DNA of 64,000 bases. Origin: Brachynemurus nebulosus (taxonomy: Eukaryota; Arthropoda; Insecta; Neuroptera; Myrmeleontidae). Within the stretch, counting starts at the first letter, position 1; the number at the start of each line of letters is the position of its first letter. Both the position numbers and the translations under genes were made by a program. The DNA lies in NCBI GenBank assembly GCA_035578155.1, contig JAPWDM010000066.1, forward strand, positions 248,001 through 312,000, given 5' to 3'. A model generated the notes under the pieces. That model saw only the letters and a list, made by a program, of their open reading frames with translations. It made no database searches and was not told where the DNA came from. This document shows, piece by piece, positions 11,990-23,535 of the stretch.

Positions 11990-13420
11990 CAATATTCTGC
12001 TGACTCTTGTCATTCTTAGAACTTCGCAGAAAATCCATGCTGTGCTTTCATAGATGTCTTCGCCAATTCCAGTTTCTAAACAAATCAGAAAATAAGGGTT
12101 ACTTAATTTTATAACCATTTTTGATTATTATTTTTTTCTTTTTTAATAACTATTTCACAGCAATTTAAAATTAAGAAAATTTCGCTTTCGCTACAAAATT
12201 ACTTCTAGGCTATTTTAATGAATGTACAGATATTAGATTTTTGATTAAAAAACTCACCAGCAAAGTGACCCGGCGTGCTTATGGCACTGGCACTTCCGAA
12301 CTGGTAGACGGAGGGTTTGAATTCCGTAGCCGGTTATATGCTGGCGAAAGTTTTCTGCTATTTCCCATCATAATTCCAGATGAATATCGACATTATCCTC
12401 AAGAAGATGGTTGCAAACAGACACCTACCAAATCCTTATACCGCTTTTCTTGTCCTCCGCCCAATATTCTGCTGACTCTTGCCATTACTAGAACTTCAGG
12501 GAAAATGTAGGCTGCGGTTTCACATATGTCTTCACCAATTCCTTTTTCTAAACAAATCAGAAAATAAGGATTACTTAATTTTATAACCATTTTTGTTTAT
12601 TTATTTTATTTATCTTTTTTTAATAAATATTTCACAGCAATTTAAAATTAAGAAAATTTCGTTTTTGCTACACAGTTACTTTTAGGTTATTTTAATGAAT
12701 GTACAGATATTAGATTTTCGATTAAAAAACTCACCAGCAAAGTAACCCGGCGTGCTTAGGCACTGGCACTTCCGAACTGGTAGACTGAGGGTTTGAATTC
12801 CGTTACCGGTTATATGCTGGTGAAAGTTTTCTACTATTTCCCATCGCAATTCCAGATGAATATCGACATCGTCCTTAAAAAGATGGTTGCAAACAGACAC
12901 CTACCAAATCCTTATTCCGCTTTTCCTGTCCTCCGCCCAATATTCTGCTGACTCTTGCAATTACTAGAACTTCAGGGAAAATGTATGCTACGGTTTCACA
13001 GATGTCTTCACCAATTCCGATTTCTAAACAAATCAGAAAATAAGGGTTATTTAATTTTATAACCATTTTTGCTTATTTATTTTTTCTTTTTTCAATAACT
13101 ATTTCACAGCAATTTAAAATTAAAAAAATTTCGTTTTTGCTACACAATTACTTTTAGGTTATTTTAATGAATGTACAGATATTAAATTTTTGATTAAAAA
13201 ACTCACCAGCAAAGTAACCCGGCGTGCTTAGGCACTGGCACTTCTGAACTGGTAGACTGAGGGTTTGAATTCCGTAACCGGTTATATGCTGGTGAAAGTT
13301 TTCTGCTATTTCGCATCGTAATTCCAGATGAATATCGATATCGTCCTTAAGAAGACGGTTGTAGACGGACACCTGCCAAATCTTTATACCGCTTTTCTTG
13401 TTCTCCGCCCATATCATCAT
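11990..13420 (-). repeat. Three tandem ~475-bp exon-like units
   Basis: The landmark CTCACCAGCAAAGT recurs at 12253, 12730 and 13202, and CAATATTCTGC at 11990, 12462 and 12938. On the minus strand each unit can be read as two exon-like blocks. Block 1 begins after a TTTGTTTAG acceptor-like site (GIGEDICET... to ...RVSRILGGGQEK). Block 2, about 167 bp, ends at CTG|GTGAGT, a perfect insect donor consensus (KDDVDIHLELR..., then ...CQCLSTPGYF). Units 2 and 3 are open across block 2; unit 1 has a stop. No family was recognised. On the plus strand the same stretch has tRNA-like A- and B-box words (GCAAAGT and GGGTTTGAATTC), so a tRNA-derived SINE is the alternative. Confidence 0.55.
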
Positions 13421-13589
13421 GAAAAAGTTGAGAAATAATGATGTGAGTGACGTCCGTTACATACCATTGTCTAAAAAACGAACGTTAAATTCCATTATTA
13501 TTATTACCATTGTTATTATTACTTAAAAAACTCGATTTCCATACGTCGTTTCAATTTAAACCTGTTATGAATTTATATTACCGTAAAGC

Positions 13590-13640
13590 AAAAAAAAAAT
13601 TCGTTAAGTGCGTGTTCTTGACACGCACTAAGTAATGCCA
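13590..13640. repeat. AAGTGCGTGT hairpin
   Basis: AGTGCGTGT-TCTTG-ACACGCACT forms a small perfect stem. A very similar hairpin is found at about 49055-49085. Confidence 0.6.
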
Positions 13641-14712
13641 TCCCAGTGAAAGTGTTAATTTATGATTTTTTGTTAACTCTATAGTTGTTTGTTAATTCTA
13701 TAGTTAGTAGCCCTCTTGCGTTTATTCAATATGGATGTACAACTCAATAATTATTCAATCACGTGTTCAATTCAATCACACAACGATATTAATACGTCAT
13801 CTTCGATGACATAAAAACGAAATATTATATACCTACATTAATTAGGGTTTCTGTTGATTAAAATTTGATAAATAGTTGTAGGTATTTTGTTTCCCAAGTC
13901 AATAAATTTTAGTAAAAAAATATGTATAATTCTTTTATCACTACAGATTTTACCAATTTACAAGCATTGTATAATTTTTTAGACATATCTGAATGAAAGA
14001 TATCTGAATTGTAGATAATGTTTTAATTTTCACAGAAATTGACAACCCCCCAAAATAAATTATTAGTCAAATTGTAAAATAAACTTTTATCAAATTACAT
14101 AACTATTTGTATGAAGCAAAATTAAAAAAAATTAACTTACCTGAAATATTTTAAATGTATCATCAGGACAGCATTTTGGAAACAAACAAATTTATATTAC
14201 AGTATTCTTTGCACATTATTCCAGAAGTCATTTGCACAATGCATATAAAAACAAAACACCAGTACACCACTATAACACTGTTTTTGTAGCATATTTAAAG
14301 ATTAATTTATCATACACGTTATAATCATATTAACTATATATCTTATCAAAAAATACTTTTGTTTAATTCAGCTAATTTGAAAACATAACTTTTAACCTTT
14401 AAGAGTATTACTTATGTACGTATAAATAATACAGCAATTCAATAACAGATAATATTAAAATACATAAACTCATATGCGCGCGCATGGGTTTTGCTATTTA
14501 GTGGTGTAAAAATAAACCAAAAACGTTGTAAAAATCCAAAGTTACACCTTTATTTATGTAATATTAAAAAAAAACAGTAATTATACACAAATTATATAAA
14601 AATACACCAATTTTTTCATATTACACAAATAATAGTGCATATTTTCAGAGCGAGGAGTAATTTTGCTCTAAATTTAAGTTATTTTACACGTTTTTGACCC
14701 TTTTTTCTTAGA

Positions 14713-14715
<3 letters not shown>

Positions 14716-14778
<63 letters not shown>
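14716..14778. repeat. (TA)n array, right part
   Basis: Continuation of the FB-borne TA array after the inserted element. Confidence 0.95.
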
Positions 14779-14781
<3 letters not shown>

Positions 14782-14914
14782 AGACATTTTTTTTCTACAT
14801 ATTCGTGTTCTACGGGTCCGAAAACGGATAGCGCCCCTACTCTCGCCTCTCACCGTTCTTGTCGTATAGACTGTATAAGTCTAATTTTTTCAAGGAAAAA
14901 TTCGACTAAAAAAA

Positions 14915-15681
14915 GGGATTTGGGAAAATAAATGATTCGTTTCTTAATGTTAAGTGCTAAATGTCTTGAAGAGTTTTTTTTTTTCTCTTATCAAGTTTTT
15001 TTTAAATAGTATCACTCCGAAATACCAGAAAGGAAGATTTTATTGAAGGACTTTTTTTTTCCGTCACGAATAATGCAATCGCAATGGACGACAATTGTGT
15101 ACGTGATCTGAGATACACAATTTTTTTTTTTTTAGTTTAAAAAAGCAAAATTATAGCGCGAGTGAAGGTCAAACGCAGACGTTTTTTTTTCTTGAAGCGA
15201 TTCATGGCGGACAGTATAACGACTTTGAAACTGCAGGAACTGTACATTAATATTATTAAAAAATATTTTCACTATATTAAATCAGAAAATTGAAAGTCGG
15301 TGAAAAAATCAACATTAATTTGTTTATAAAAAATGTACCACCCTAAATAATCTCTCTAAGAAGCTATAGGTAAAAATAATTTCGAGTCAATCAGATTACA
15401 ATTGCTAAAGTTATCTACCCTCTAGGAAAACGTAGTTTCGAGTATTTTAATGGCTATACCCATCATTAACGCCATCTGTGAGTTGTTTATGACAATGTAA
15501 CCAACATATAGTGAGAATAATATATCGATCAAATTGAAAAACTCATTGCTACAGGTAGCGAAACGGTGTTTTTGAGCTTTTCAGCCATTCAAAGTTCTTG
15601 TAGAGATCGGGTTTTTTAATATATTTTAAGCCAATAAAGAATTTAAAAAAATAAATACTTAATGAAAAGTGACGTAACGCA
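14915..15681. other. Spacer, nothing recognised
   Basis: AT-rich with long T runs (14972-15190). A short ACGCCATCTGTGAGTTG phrase near 15470 recalls 17797-17815 but defines no element. Confidence 0.4.
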
Positions 15682-15684
15682 TTA

Positions 15685-16090
15685 CGCTGGTCGTCCATCG
15701 GTTGCGGAAAAATGCGAAATTTGATTCAGACGATTACGCACCTTTGTCGTTCGTCCGAAATGATATGTCTGCTGTCCGTCCACTAGCCCAATATTCGTCA
15801 GTATTTTTCTTTTTATTCTTTTCACCAAGCTATAGATGCTATAAAATTACGTAAAAAACAATTTATGGCACGTAATATGTACCTAAAGATACATAGTTAT
15901 AATTGTAATTTACCTTCAATTTTATTTCAAAAAAAAAAAAAAAAAAATCTCATGGAACGGACGTCTTTGCGCGAAAAAATTCAAACAAAAGGATGTATGG
16001 CTTCACAGCTTTTTGAATTATTCGTTCCTTTTCATGGGTATTCGTCCGAATTAAATTTCGCACGTTTCCGCATCCAATGGGCAACCAGCC
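15685..16090. mobile_element. PIF/Harbinger-type MITE (406 bp)
   Basis: Left end CGCTGGTCGTCCATCGG and right-end complement GGCTGGTTGCCCATTGG are imperfect terminal inverted repeats that continue inward through TGCGGAAA and TGCGAAATTT. The flanks are TTA at 15682-15684 and TTA at 16091-16093, the classic 3-bp Harbinger duplication. A reading frame of 92 codons over 15865-16143 crosses the right end and so is not a gene. Confidence 0.8.
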
Positions 16091-16093
16091 TTA

Positions 16094-17040
16094 AGCGGTT
16101 GGAGGCCAACATATCGGTTTTACATACTTATCAAAAGTTATAATATGATTTTGTGGCACACGGTACCATCGGTTGAAAACAAACGATTACTACCAACCTT
16201 TAAAAAATAAAGTTTTCCTTTTTCATTAGAGGCGAGATTAAGATAATAGATTATAAATGTTCACATAAAAAACACTCTTTTCCAAGTTATTTTTTTCCAT
16301 TTACTGTGTTTACCACACTCTACGCTGGTGTCTATGTTACGGTATTAAAAACAAAAAAATAAAATCATAGTAAAGCCAAGAAAATCTTTTTTAATAAAGT
16401 TCAAGTAATTTATATCTATTCGGTTGATAATGTTCTGTGTAATAAACCATGACCAACGCCGAAGAACATTGAACCCCGTCAACCATATCGATAATACAGT
16501 TTCATTTATTATCAATATTTTTAAATCCACCCACGTGTATATCGGTACCTACCCAACCTGTAATCTTGCTAGAATGGTTGCGAAGGTTTATTTGTCTATG
16601 GGGAATTGAATAAGATAAAATTTATGAATATTGCACGGTCTGGTCTTATTTGTAATCGACAACTGAATAAAACAAGATTAAATTAGGCCAATTAAAATGA
16701 ATACGTCGTTCCTTTCTTTTAAAAACTTTTCTCTTTTTTTAGTTGAAAAGATTTATAATCTCTTTAAAATTTCTTTAATTTGCTTTTTGTTTGCGCTATA
16801 AATATTTTGAAAAAATGTTAATTAGATCTTATTTGCTTTTAAATAGAAAAAAGCCAAATTAAATACAAGAATATTTAAATTTTTCAACCGTTTTTAGAAT
16901 GTTAAGTGGTTTTAAAGAAAGGAAAGCTTTAAATTGTGTTAATTGTGGTTTTGTTTTAATATGTAAAACATTTTTATATTAATCTGCTGTTTATTACATA
17001 GAACATTTTATATAGTACGATTTACGTTTCTGGAGTTCTT
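16094..17040. other. AT-rich spacer, nothing recognised
   Basis: Two overlapping short frames on opposite strands (16345-16530 and 16424-16609) have no recognisable motif. No repeat boundary was identified. Confidence 0.4.
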
Positions 17041-18050
17041 TTTTAGTGTTCCGTACAGCAAACAAGGACGGAATACTATATAACATAGAGTAATAGAGAC
17101 AACATATCTATGCCTACACTACTGGAACCAGTGTAACATGTAAGAGATAGACAATATGTTGTATACGTGCACTGGGTTTACATTGTATTAGTATTAGTGC
17201 GATTTTGTGTATTTGTGTTAGTAACGGACATAGTACGGGTGGTCACGTGGCTCAGACACCACACGCATGTACTAGGGGATGTAACCGATGTAACGTGGAT
17301 GTAACAATACCAACAACAATCAAGTCCATTATCGTGTGGTTGATCTACAATCATCGACTACTACTGACAAACTGACAACCAAGAAGCCTAATGAGCACAG
17401 ACGTACACACTCGTGATTTCAGAAAAGAGATAGTTGCTGTACCTCTGTACCATGTCCCTGCCACTTGTTTTCAAGGACGGACCTTTTCATGTCACAGTTT
17501 GCTACGTTTGCTACGTGGCGCTAATGGTATAGGGGGTATACTAAATAGAGTTGGGACATGTGAGCATTTTTCATCAAATAGATGTCAAAATTAATTATCA
17601 TATGATTGAGCACAAAAGTATCGTCACCAAGTTATGTGTTAACGAAGAATTAAAATTTTTTAATTTAATTAATCTTTCTAGGTTAAATTAAAGTATTTTT
17701 TTAAATATTTAATTTATTTCCAATTTATTTTAGGTGAAAAATAGCGAACTATTAAACCTCATGTCTCGACTCTAATTTTATCCCCTAGTAAATCAACGCC
17801 ATCTGGTATATTAGTTACAGCGACGTCAGAAAACGGTCTATTTTTTTATAATAGACTAAATGGAGAGTGACAGGGACATGCTCTGTACTCTGGGCTATAT
17901 AATTTTTTGTCGAAACAAAAATTCCACCAATCACAGATAACTTCAAGGCTACCTACATTTGAGTGTCTATTTTGTCCAGTAGCGTGTACTAAAATAATTG
18001 CTATATTTGTAAGTCGCCTTCAAAAATAAAAGAGACTCTGGTAACGTTCC
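17041..18050. other. Possible degenerate MITE region
   Basis: The GTTCCGTACAGCAAACAAGGACGG phrase near 17050 resembles the GTTCCGTACC...AAACGGAAC ends common to insect non-autonomous elements, and GGTAACGTTCCATAAAAA occurs near 18035. The ends do not match well enough to define an element. The 67-codon frame at 17391-17594 has no recognised family. Confidence 0.25.
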
Positions 18051-18926
18051 ATAAAAAAATAATTTATTTTAAGCAAAAGGGGACATAATGCAACGCTAAA
18101 TTATTAATTTCAAACTGAAATTCCAAATTGTAAACTAAAATCAACTTTATGGACGTGTATCAAGTAATATTTTAGGCGAAATTAATATTTGACTAGCTGA
18201 CAATTTAACTCTATTCTTAAGGTAGTTGATCGATAAAACGACTTTTTCAAAGGAATTTAACGAAACTTCTCTAGATATTTATTTAATCCAATACCAATAA
18301 TTGGAGCCCTTATCCCAAAAAAATTGACCATCCCAATTTTAAGAATAACGGTTTCAAAGTTTTGTAATTTTAACACGGGCTCTTATGGGAAAACTCTATT
18401 TATTTATTTATTTATTTTTTTTTTTGAATAAAATGAAAACGTGTCAAAGGAATTTGATAAAAATTTAATGTTATTTAACCCAAAATTACAAACCATATTT
18501 AATAAGAAATAAAAGTTACTGACCACGCCGTTTTTTAAATATAATTTAAAAACATCATTTTACAACGTTTTTACAACGCTTTTTCGACAATATTTTTATA
18601 TTGCTACAACACAGACGGGCGGAAATCCAAAAAAACAAGTGGTGTACAAATATGATCACTGAAGAATATTAATACATTATTTAATTTTTGATAAAAGAAA
18701 TTTTTTTTTGTTGAAATATACTTTTGTACCTGACTATCTCAGAGCAACTACGTTAATTATTTTTTAGTTTTCTCTTATTAAATAAACAAAAAGTATTTTC
18801 GGTACCTGTGTTTCCATCTTTTAATTATTTAATAATATTACATTTGAAAAATGAAACAGATAATTCCCTTAATTAAACCATATCTATGATATATTTTTCA
18901 AAAATCATTTATATCATCATATCTTA
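18051..18926. other. AT-rich spacer, nothing recognised
   Basis: Low-complexity T runs (18398-18425 and 18700-18710) and no coding or structural signal. Confidence 0.4.
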
Positions 18927-19609
18927 AAAAAACGCCGTGAGCAGCGGGGCCCCATCACGGTAGTCGAATTTTCCCTTTCATCTTCGGTATTGAATGTCTA
19001 CAAGCGAAATGTGATTGAAAGTCTACAACCGAATTGTCATTTTGTTGGTTTCAAAACTGGTGATGAGTGTTCGGCTGATCGAGGCTTTAAAAAAAGGTTT
19101 TAAGTATTTAAGGGCTGTATCTCAGTAAATTTCAATTTTGTGCCGAAAACAGGTAGCAGAAAAAAAGCCAACATAATTCGTACGAGGACATTCCTGCCCA
19201 TGTTTATCCGCTAATTGCCTTTATGTTTTAGTTTTAAAAATTAAAAAAGGACCTTAAATAGTAAACTGGAAGGCCTTTATAAAGATATTTTTTCTTTCCA
19301 AAAAAATCCAAAATTTCTATTTTATAAATACTAAAAATCCAAAATTCCTAATTTATAAATAAACAGTGACTTTAATAACATTTTTAAATTACTTAATATG
19401 TATGTATTTCATTTGTCATAAAAGTAAGTTCACTTTTTTTTAAATTTTTTAAAATTACTATTCGCCTACTTGTATTTAGAATAAACATAATGCTTTTAAA
19501 ACACATTTAACAATAGCATTCAATTCCGATGTAAAAATGGGAGAAGTGGGGGGAAAAGTGATGCGGACTCCCTACAAGGTACTAGCTGGATACTAACTGA
19601 ATACACGTA

Positions 19610-20120
19610 CAAAATTTCAGCCCTCTAGGTTTCCTTATGGAGTCTCTAGACGTGTTAGAAAACAAGCAAAAAAATTAAGGAAATATTGGCGTAAAAATCG
19701 TGGGGGTAAGGGTTAAAAGTTGAAACCTCCAAAAAACAGTGTCTGGCTATTAGCTTAACCTGTACACCAAATTTCAGCCCTCTAGGTTTATTTGGGGAGA
19801 TTTTGACCCGAACGAAACTGTTAAAAAACAAGAAAAATCATGTTCTTTTGGGTATAAAAATGGTGGGGGTAGGGGTTAAAAGTCGAGACCCCCAAAAGGC
19901 ACCCCCTTGATACTAACTCAATCCGAATACAAAATTTCAGCCCTCTAGGTTTATTCGGGTGACCTGTGCGAGTGGTACAAACTTCGAAAACGTCGAAAAT
20001 GCATGAAATTGTAGCTTAAAAATGAGGTGGGTGGAGGTAAAATATTAAAACCTTCAAAAAGCACAACCTAGGTACGAACTTTATCAACACACCAAATTTC
20101 AACCCTCTACGTTAGTTCTG
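19610..20120 (+). repeat. ~160-bp degenerate tandem repeats in the FB arm
   Basis: The core CCCTCTAGG (or CCCTCTACG) recurs at 19621, 19778, 19941 and 20103, spaced 157-163 bp. Between cores comes a GTGGGGGTAAGGGTTAAAAG-like G-rich sentence. The same array is present in the other FB arms. Confidence 0.75.
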
Positions 20121-20428
20121 GGGGGCTGGGGGCCTGTTAGATCCAGCGAAAATCGTTTTTCCCCCTCTACTCCCACCATATCATCCTAGAAAGCTGAATT
20201 TTGGATATGTTGTAGATAATTGACCGAAACATTATTTAAAACCGGTTTGGAAAAGTTTTATTGCTTTTCCGCCCCCCCCACCCCCTTAAAGGTCGGGTCA
20301 GAAAAAAAATTTGCCCTAAATTTGACCCCACTTTGATAGTATGAGGTGCCTCGAAAATGAGCCCCATTTACCAAATTTCATCTCTTAACTTCCATAGGGG
20401 GGCCCTACACAAATTAAAAGGTGGCGGG

Positions 20429-20431
<3 letters not shown>

Positions 20432-20505
<74 letters not shown>
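20432..20505. repeat. (TA)n array, left FB arm
   Basis: About 37 TA units between GGCGGGAAAA and CAGACATTTTTTTTC. Confidence 0.95.
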
Positions 20506-20509
<4 letters not shown>

Positions 20510-20853
20510 CATTTTTTTTCTACATATTCGTGTTCTACGGGTCCGAAAACGGATAGCGCCCCTACTCTCGCCTCTCGCCGCTCTTATCGTATAGACTGTA
20601 TAAGTCTAATTTTTCGGAGAAAATTCGACTAAAAATTATTAATTTTATTGAGTTAAATTAAATATTATTTAAGCATTTGACAAAAACAATCAAATGTCTA
20701 ATGGCATTTTGATACAGTCAACGTTATTTTTAGTCGAATTTTCTCCGGAAAATTAGACTTATACAGTCTATACGATAAGAGCTGCGAGAGGCGAGACCAG
20801 GGGCGCTATCCGTTTTCGGACCCGTAGAACACGATTATGTAAAAAAAAAGATG

Positions 20854-20859
<6 letters not shown>

Positions 20860-20923
<64 letters not shown>
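20860..20923. repeat. (TA)n array, right FB arm
   Basis: About 32 TA units, the mirror of the left-arm array. The length differs from the left arm, as expected for an unstable microsatellite. Confidence 0.95.
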
Positions 20924-20926
<3 letters not shown>

Positions 20927-21946
20927 CCCGCAACCTTTTAATATGTGTAGGGCCCCCCTATGGAAGTTAAGAGATGAAATTTGGTAAGTGGGGCTTATTC
21001 CGATGCACAACAATACTATCAAAGTGGGGTCAAATTTTGGGCAAATTTTTTTTCGGACCCGACCTTTAAGGGGGTGGTGGGGGGCGGAAAAGCAATAAAA
21101 CTTTTCCAAATCGGTTTTAAATAATGTTTCGGTCAATTATCTACAACATATCCAAAATTCAGCTTCCTAGGATGATATGGTGGGAGTAGAGGGGGGAAAA
21201 ACGATTTTCGCTGGATCTAACAGGCCCCCAGCCCCCCAGAATTAACGTAGAGGGTTGAAATTTGGTGTGTTGATAAAGTTCGTACCTAGGTTGTGCTTTT
21301 TGGAGGTTTTAATATTTTACCCCCACCCCCCTCATTTTTAAGCTACAATTTCATGCATTTTCGACGTTTTCGAAGTTTGTACCACTCGCACAGGTCACCC
21401 GAATAAACCTAGAGGGCTGAAATTTTGTATTCGGATTGAGTTAGTATCAAGGGGGTGCCTTTTGGGGGTCTCGACTTTTAACCCCTACCCCCACCATTTT
21501 TATACCCAAAAGAACATGATTTTTCTTGTTTTTTAACAGTTTCGTTCGGGTCAAAATCTCCCCAAATAAACCTAGAGGGCTGAAATTTGGTGTACAGGTT
21601 AAGCTAATAGCCAGACACTGTTTTTTGGAGGTTTCAACTTTTAACCCTTACCCCCACGATTTTTACGCCAATATTTCCTTAATTTTTTTACTTGTTTTCT
21701 AACACGTCTAGAGACTCCATAAGGAAACCTAGAGGGCTGAAATTTTGTACGTGTATTCAGTTAGTATCCAGATAGTACCTTGTAGGGAGTCCACATCACT
21801 TTTCCCCCCACTTCTCCCATTTTTACATCGGAATTGAATGCTATTGTTAAATGTGTTTTAAAAGCATTATGTTTATTCTAAATACAAGTAGGCGAATAGT
21901 AATTTTAAAAAATTTAAAAAAAAGTGAACTTACTTTTATGACAAAT

Positions 21947-22132
21947 AAAGGGAAGTTTTTAGGTGGTGAATATCTATAATAAGGATAATTTTTGGAAAAA
22001 TAACCACCAAATGTACTACTTTAAAAAATTTTTAATTTTAACTTTTTCTTTATTACGACGTACGTTTCGGCCTATAACCGCCCTCATCAGGTCTGTGTTT
22101 TATAAAATATAAACAAAAATAATTTAAATTTG
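21947..22132 (-). mobile_element. Penelope-type (or LINE-like) retro-inserted tail with 16-bp target duplication
   Basis: This 186-bp insert is flanked by exact TACTTTTATGACAAAT copies at 21931-21946 and 22133-22148. The left FB arm preserves the unoccupied site (19410-19435), so the insertion post-dates arm duplication. The interior contains TTTCGGCCTATAACC and CCCTCATCAGG, the gene-end sentence typical of Penelope-like and some LINE elements. No coding capacity remains. Confidence 0.7.
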
Positions 22133-22632
22133 TACTTTTATGACAAATGAAATACGTACATATTAAGTAATTTAAAAATGTTATTAAAGTCACTGTTTAT
22201 TTATAAATTAGGAATTTTGAATTTTTAGTATTTATAAAATAGAAATTTTTGATTTTTTTGGAAAGAAAAAATATCTTTATAAAGGCCTTCCAGTTTACTA
22301 TTTAAGGTCCTTTTTTAATATTTAAAACTAAAACATAAAGGCAATTAGCGGATAAACATGGGCAGGAATGTCCTCGTACGAATTGTGTTGGCTTTTTTTC
22401 TGCTACCTGTTTTCGGCACAAAATTGAAATTTACTGAGATACAGCCCTTAAATACTTAAAACCTTTTTTTAAAGCTTCGATCAGCCGAACACTCATCACC
22501 AGTTTTGAAACCAACAAAATGACAATTCGGTTGTAGACTTTCAATCACATTTCGCTTGTAGACATTCAATACCGAAGATAAAGGGGAAAATTCGACTACC
22601 GTGATGGGGCCCCGCTGCTCACGGCGTTTTTT

Positions 22633-23110
22633 ACTATTGTGAAGTCTATACTACACATACAAATACATGGGTGGTTCTACTTTTTAGGTCTCAACCATAA
22701 AAAAAAATGAGATAGCCATTTAGTAGACTTCATGCGACTAGAATGTAGGAAAATTATCATAGATTCGGTATCTGCTGACCAGCAGCGCGGTTTCAAATTA
22801 AAACCAATATTTTTTTGCGGATTACTAAATCTAGACAGAAAGAAATGTTTAAATTTAATTTAAATAATAAAATTTAAATTATTATTTAAATAATATTTAT
22901 GTTTTCCTAGTATCAATTAAAAAAAATTAAAATAAAGTTGGTTTTCTTTGTCTGATTTGCGAAAAATTGAAGAGTGTGTTTTGTTGTTAGTGTTTTATGA
23001 TATAAAAAAATTGGTTAGGAAGTTGACCAAATTTGTCAACTTAGTTAACTAAAAAATTTAGTTGATATACAAACAAACACTAATATAATAAAGATATACT
23101 TATTTTATTA
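22633..23110. other. AT-rich spacer, nothing recognised
   Basis: AAATTTAAATTATTATTTAAAT forms a short AT palindrome at 22850-22900. No coding motif. Confidence 0.4.
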
Positions 23111-23112
23111 TC

Positions 23113-23535
23113 GTATCCTTCGCCACTTTCATGTTTTTCATCGTCACATTCTACCGTGACGAAGGATACACGCGTGACGAAGGATACTTTTTTACAACAA
23201 AATCGTTATTAATCGTGAACAGCGATCATTTAGATCGAAAACTTGAGTTTATCGTAAAGCTTACATTATTACAAATAATATTTACGTAAAAATGATTTGA
23301 AATTCGTTAAATACATACCAGAAAAAGCCGTGACGAAAGATACACTCAATAAACACACGCAGCCGGTCTTCTTGCTTGATGTAAAAAAAATGACAAGCTC
23401 TCAATGTCAATCACTTAATTGGACTTTCGTTTTATGTTCTATGATCTTTGGCGTTTCGTTTCACCAAAAAACATGACCCTTTTACCTATTTTTTTTAAAC
23501 TTATAGCAATATTTGGCAGTTGTGACGAAGGATAC
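23113..23535. repeat. Interspersed GTGACGAAGGATAC motif cluster
   Basis: The 14-mer occurs at 23156-23169 and 23174-23187, with one mismatch at 23330-23343. It recurs (as TGTGACGAAGGATAC) at 23521-23535, and inverted (GTATCCTTCGCCAC) at 23113-23126. The inverted first and direct last copies could be element ends with internal copies, like the GATGCCGCA words in the element at 29526-30262. Confidence 0.5.

Larger units (their letters stand above)
11031..14715. mobile_element. CMC/CACTA-like non-autonomous element (3.7 kb)
   Basis: The terminal inverted repeats are CACTCTAAGAAAAAA on both ends. This resembles the CACTACAAGAAAA termini known for plant CACTA and related animal CMC elements. Flanking sequence is (TA)n on both sides, compatible with an even target duplication (TA or TATA), as reported for Mirage and Chapaev types. 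Subterminal regions (about 11100-11410 and 14480-14690) are rich in GTAATTTTACAC/GTGTAA words, as CACTA subterminal repeats often are. No transposase was recognised. The interior holds three exon-like tandem units (11990-13420). Confidence 0.65.
9483..14914 (+). mobile_element. Foldback family FB, single arm (left-arm orientation), interrupted
   Basis: The outer part is 9483-10960 and the inner part is 14779-14914. They join within a (TA)n array that is split by the element at 11031-14715. It matches the left arm at 18927-20635. The outer boundary is altered: CGCCTATTTTTCC replaces the usual AGTCGAATTTTCC. The inner end (AAATTCGACTAAAAA) is conserved. About 160-bp internal repeats lie between about 10140 and 10640. 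Confidence 0.75.
18927..22632. mobile_element. Complete foldback element FB (two inverted arms)
   Basis: The ends are AAAAAACGCCGTGAGC and its exact complement, continuing as AGCGGGGCCCCATCACGG and TAGTCGAATTTTCC. Arms are 18927-20635 and 20726-22632, separated by ~90 bp of spacer. Each arm is bounded by AGTCGAATTTTC at both ends, so each looks like an element in its own right and the whole like a head-to-head composite. Each arm has a (TA)n array next to TCGTGTTCTACGGGTCCG or its complement. No transposase is seen. The flanks share at most TA/TAAAA, so the target duplication is unresolved. Confidence 0.8.

Noticed and set aside
12252..12330. A true tRNA gene at the A/B-box-like words
   Set aside because: The B box has two mismatches, and no acceptor-stem pairing or cloverleaf could be drawn.
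17041..17100. Complete MITE starting at GTTCCGTACAG
   Set aside because: No matching inverted end with a duplication was found downstream.
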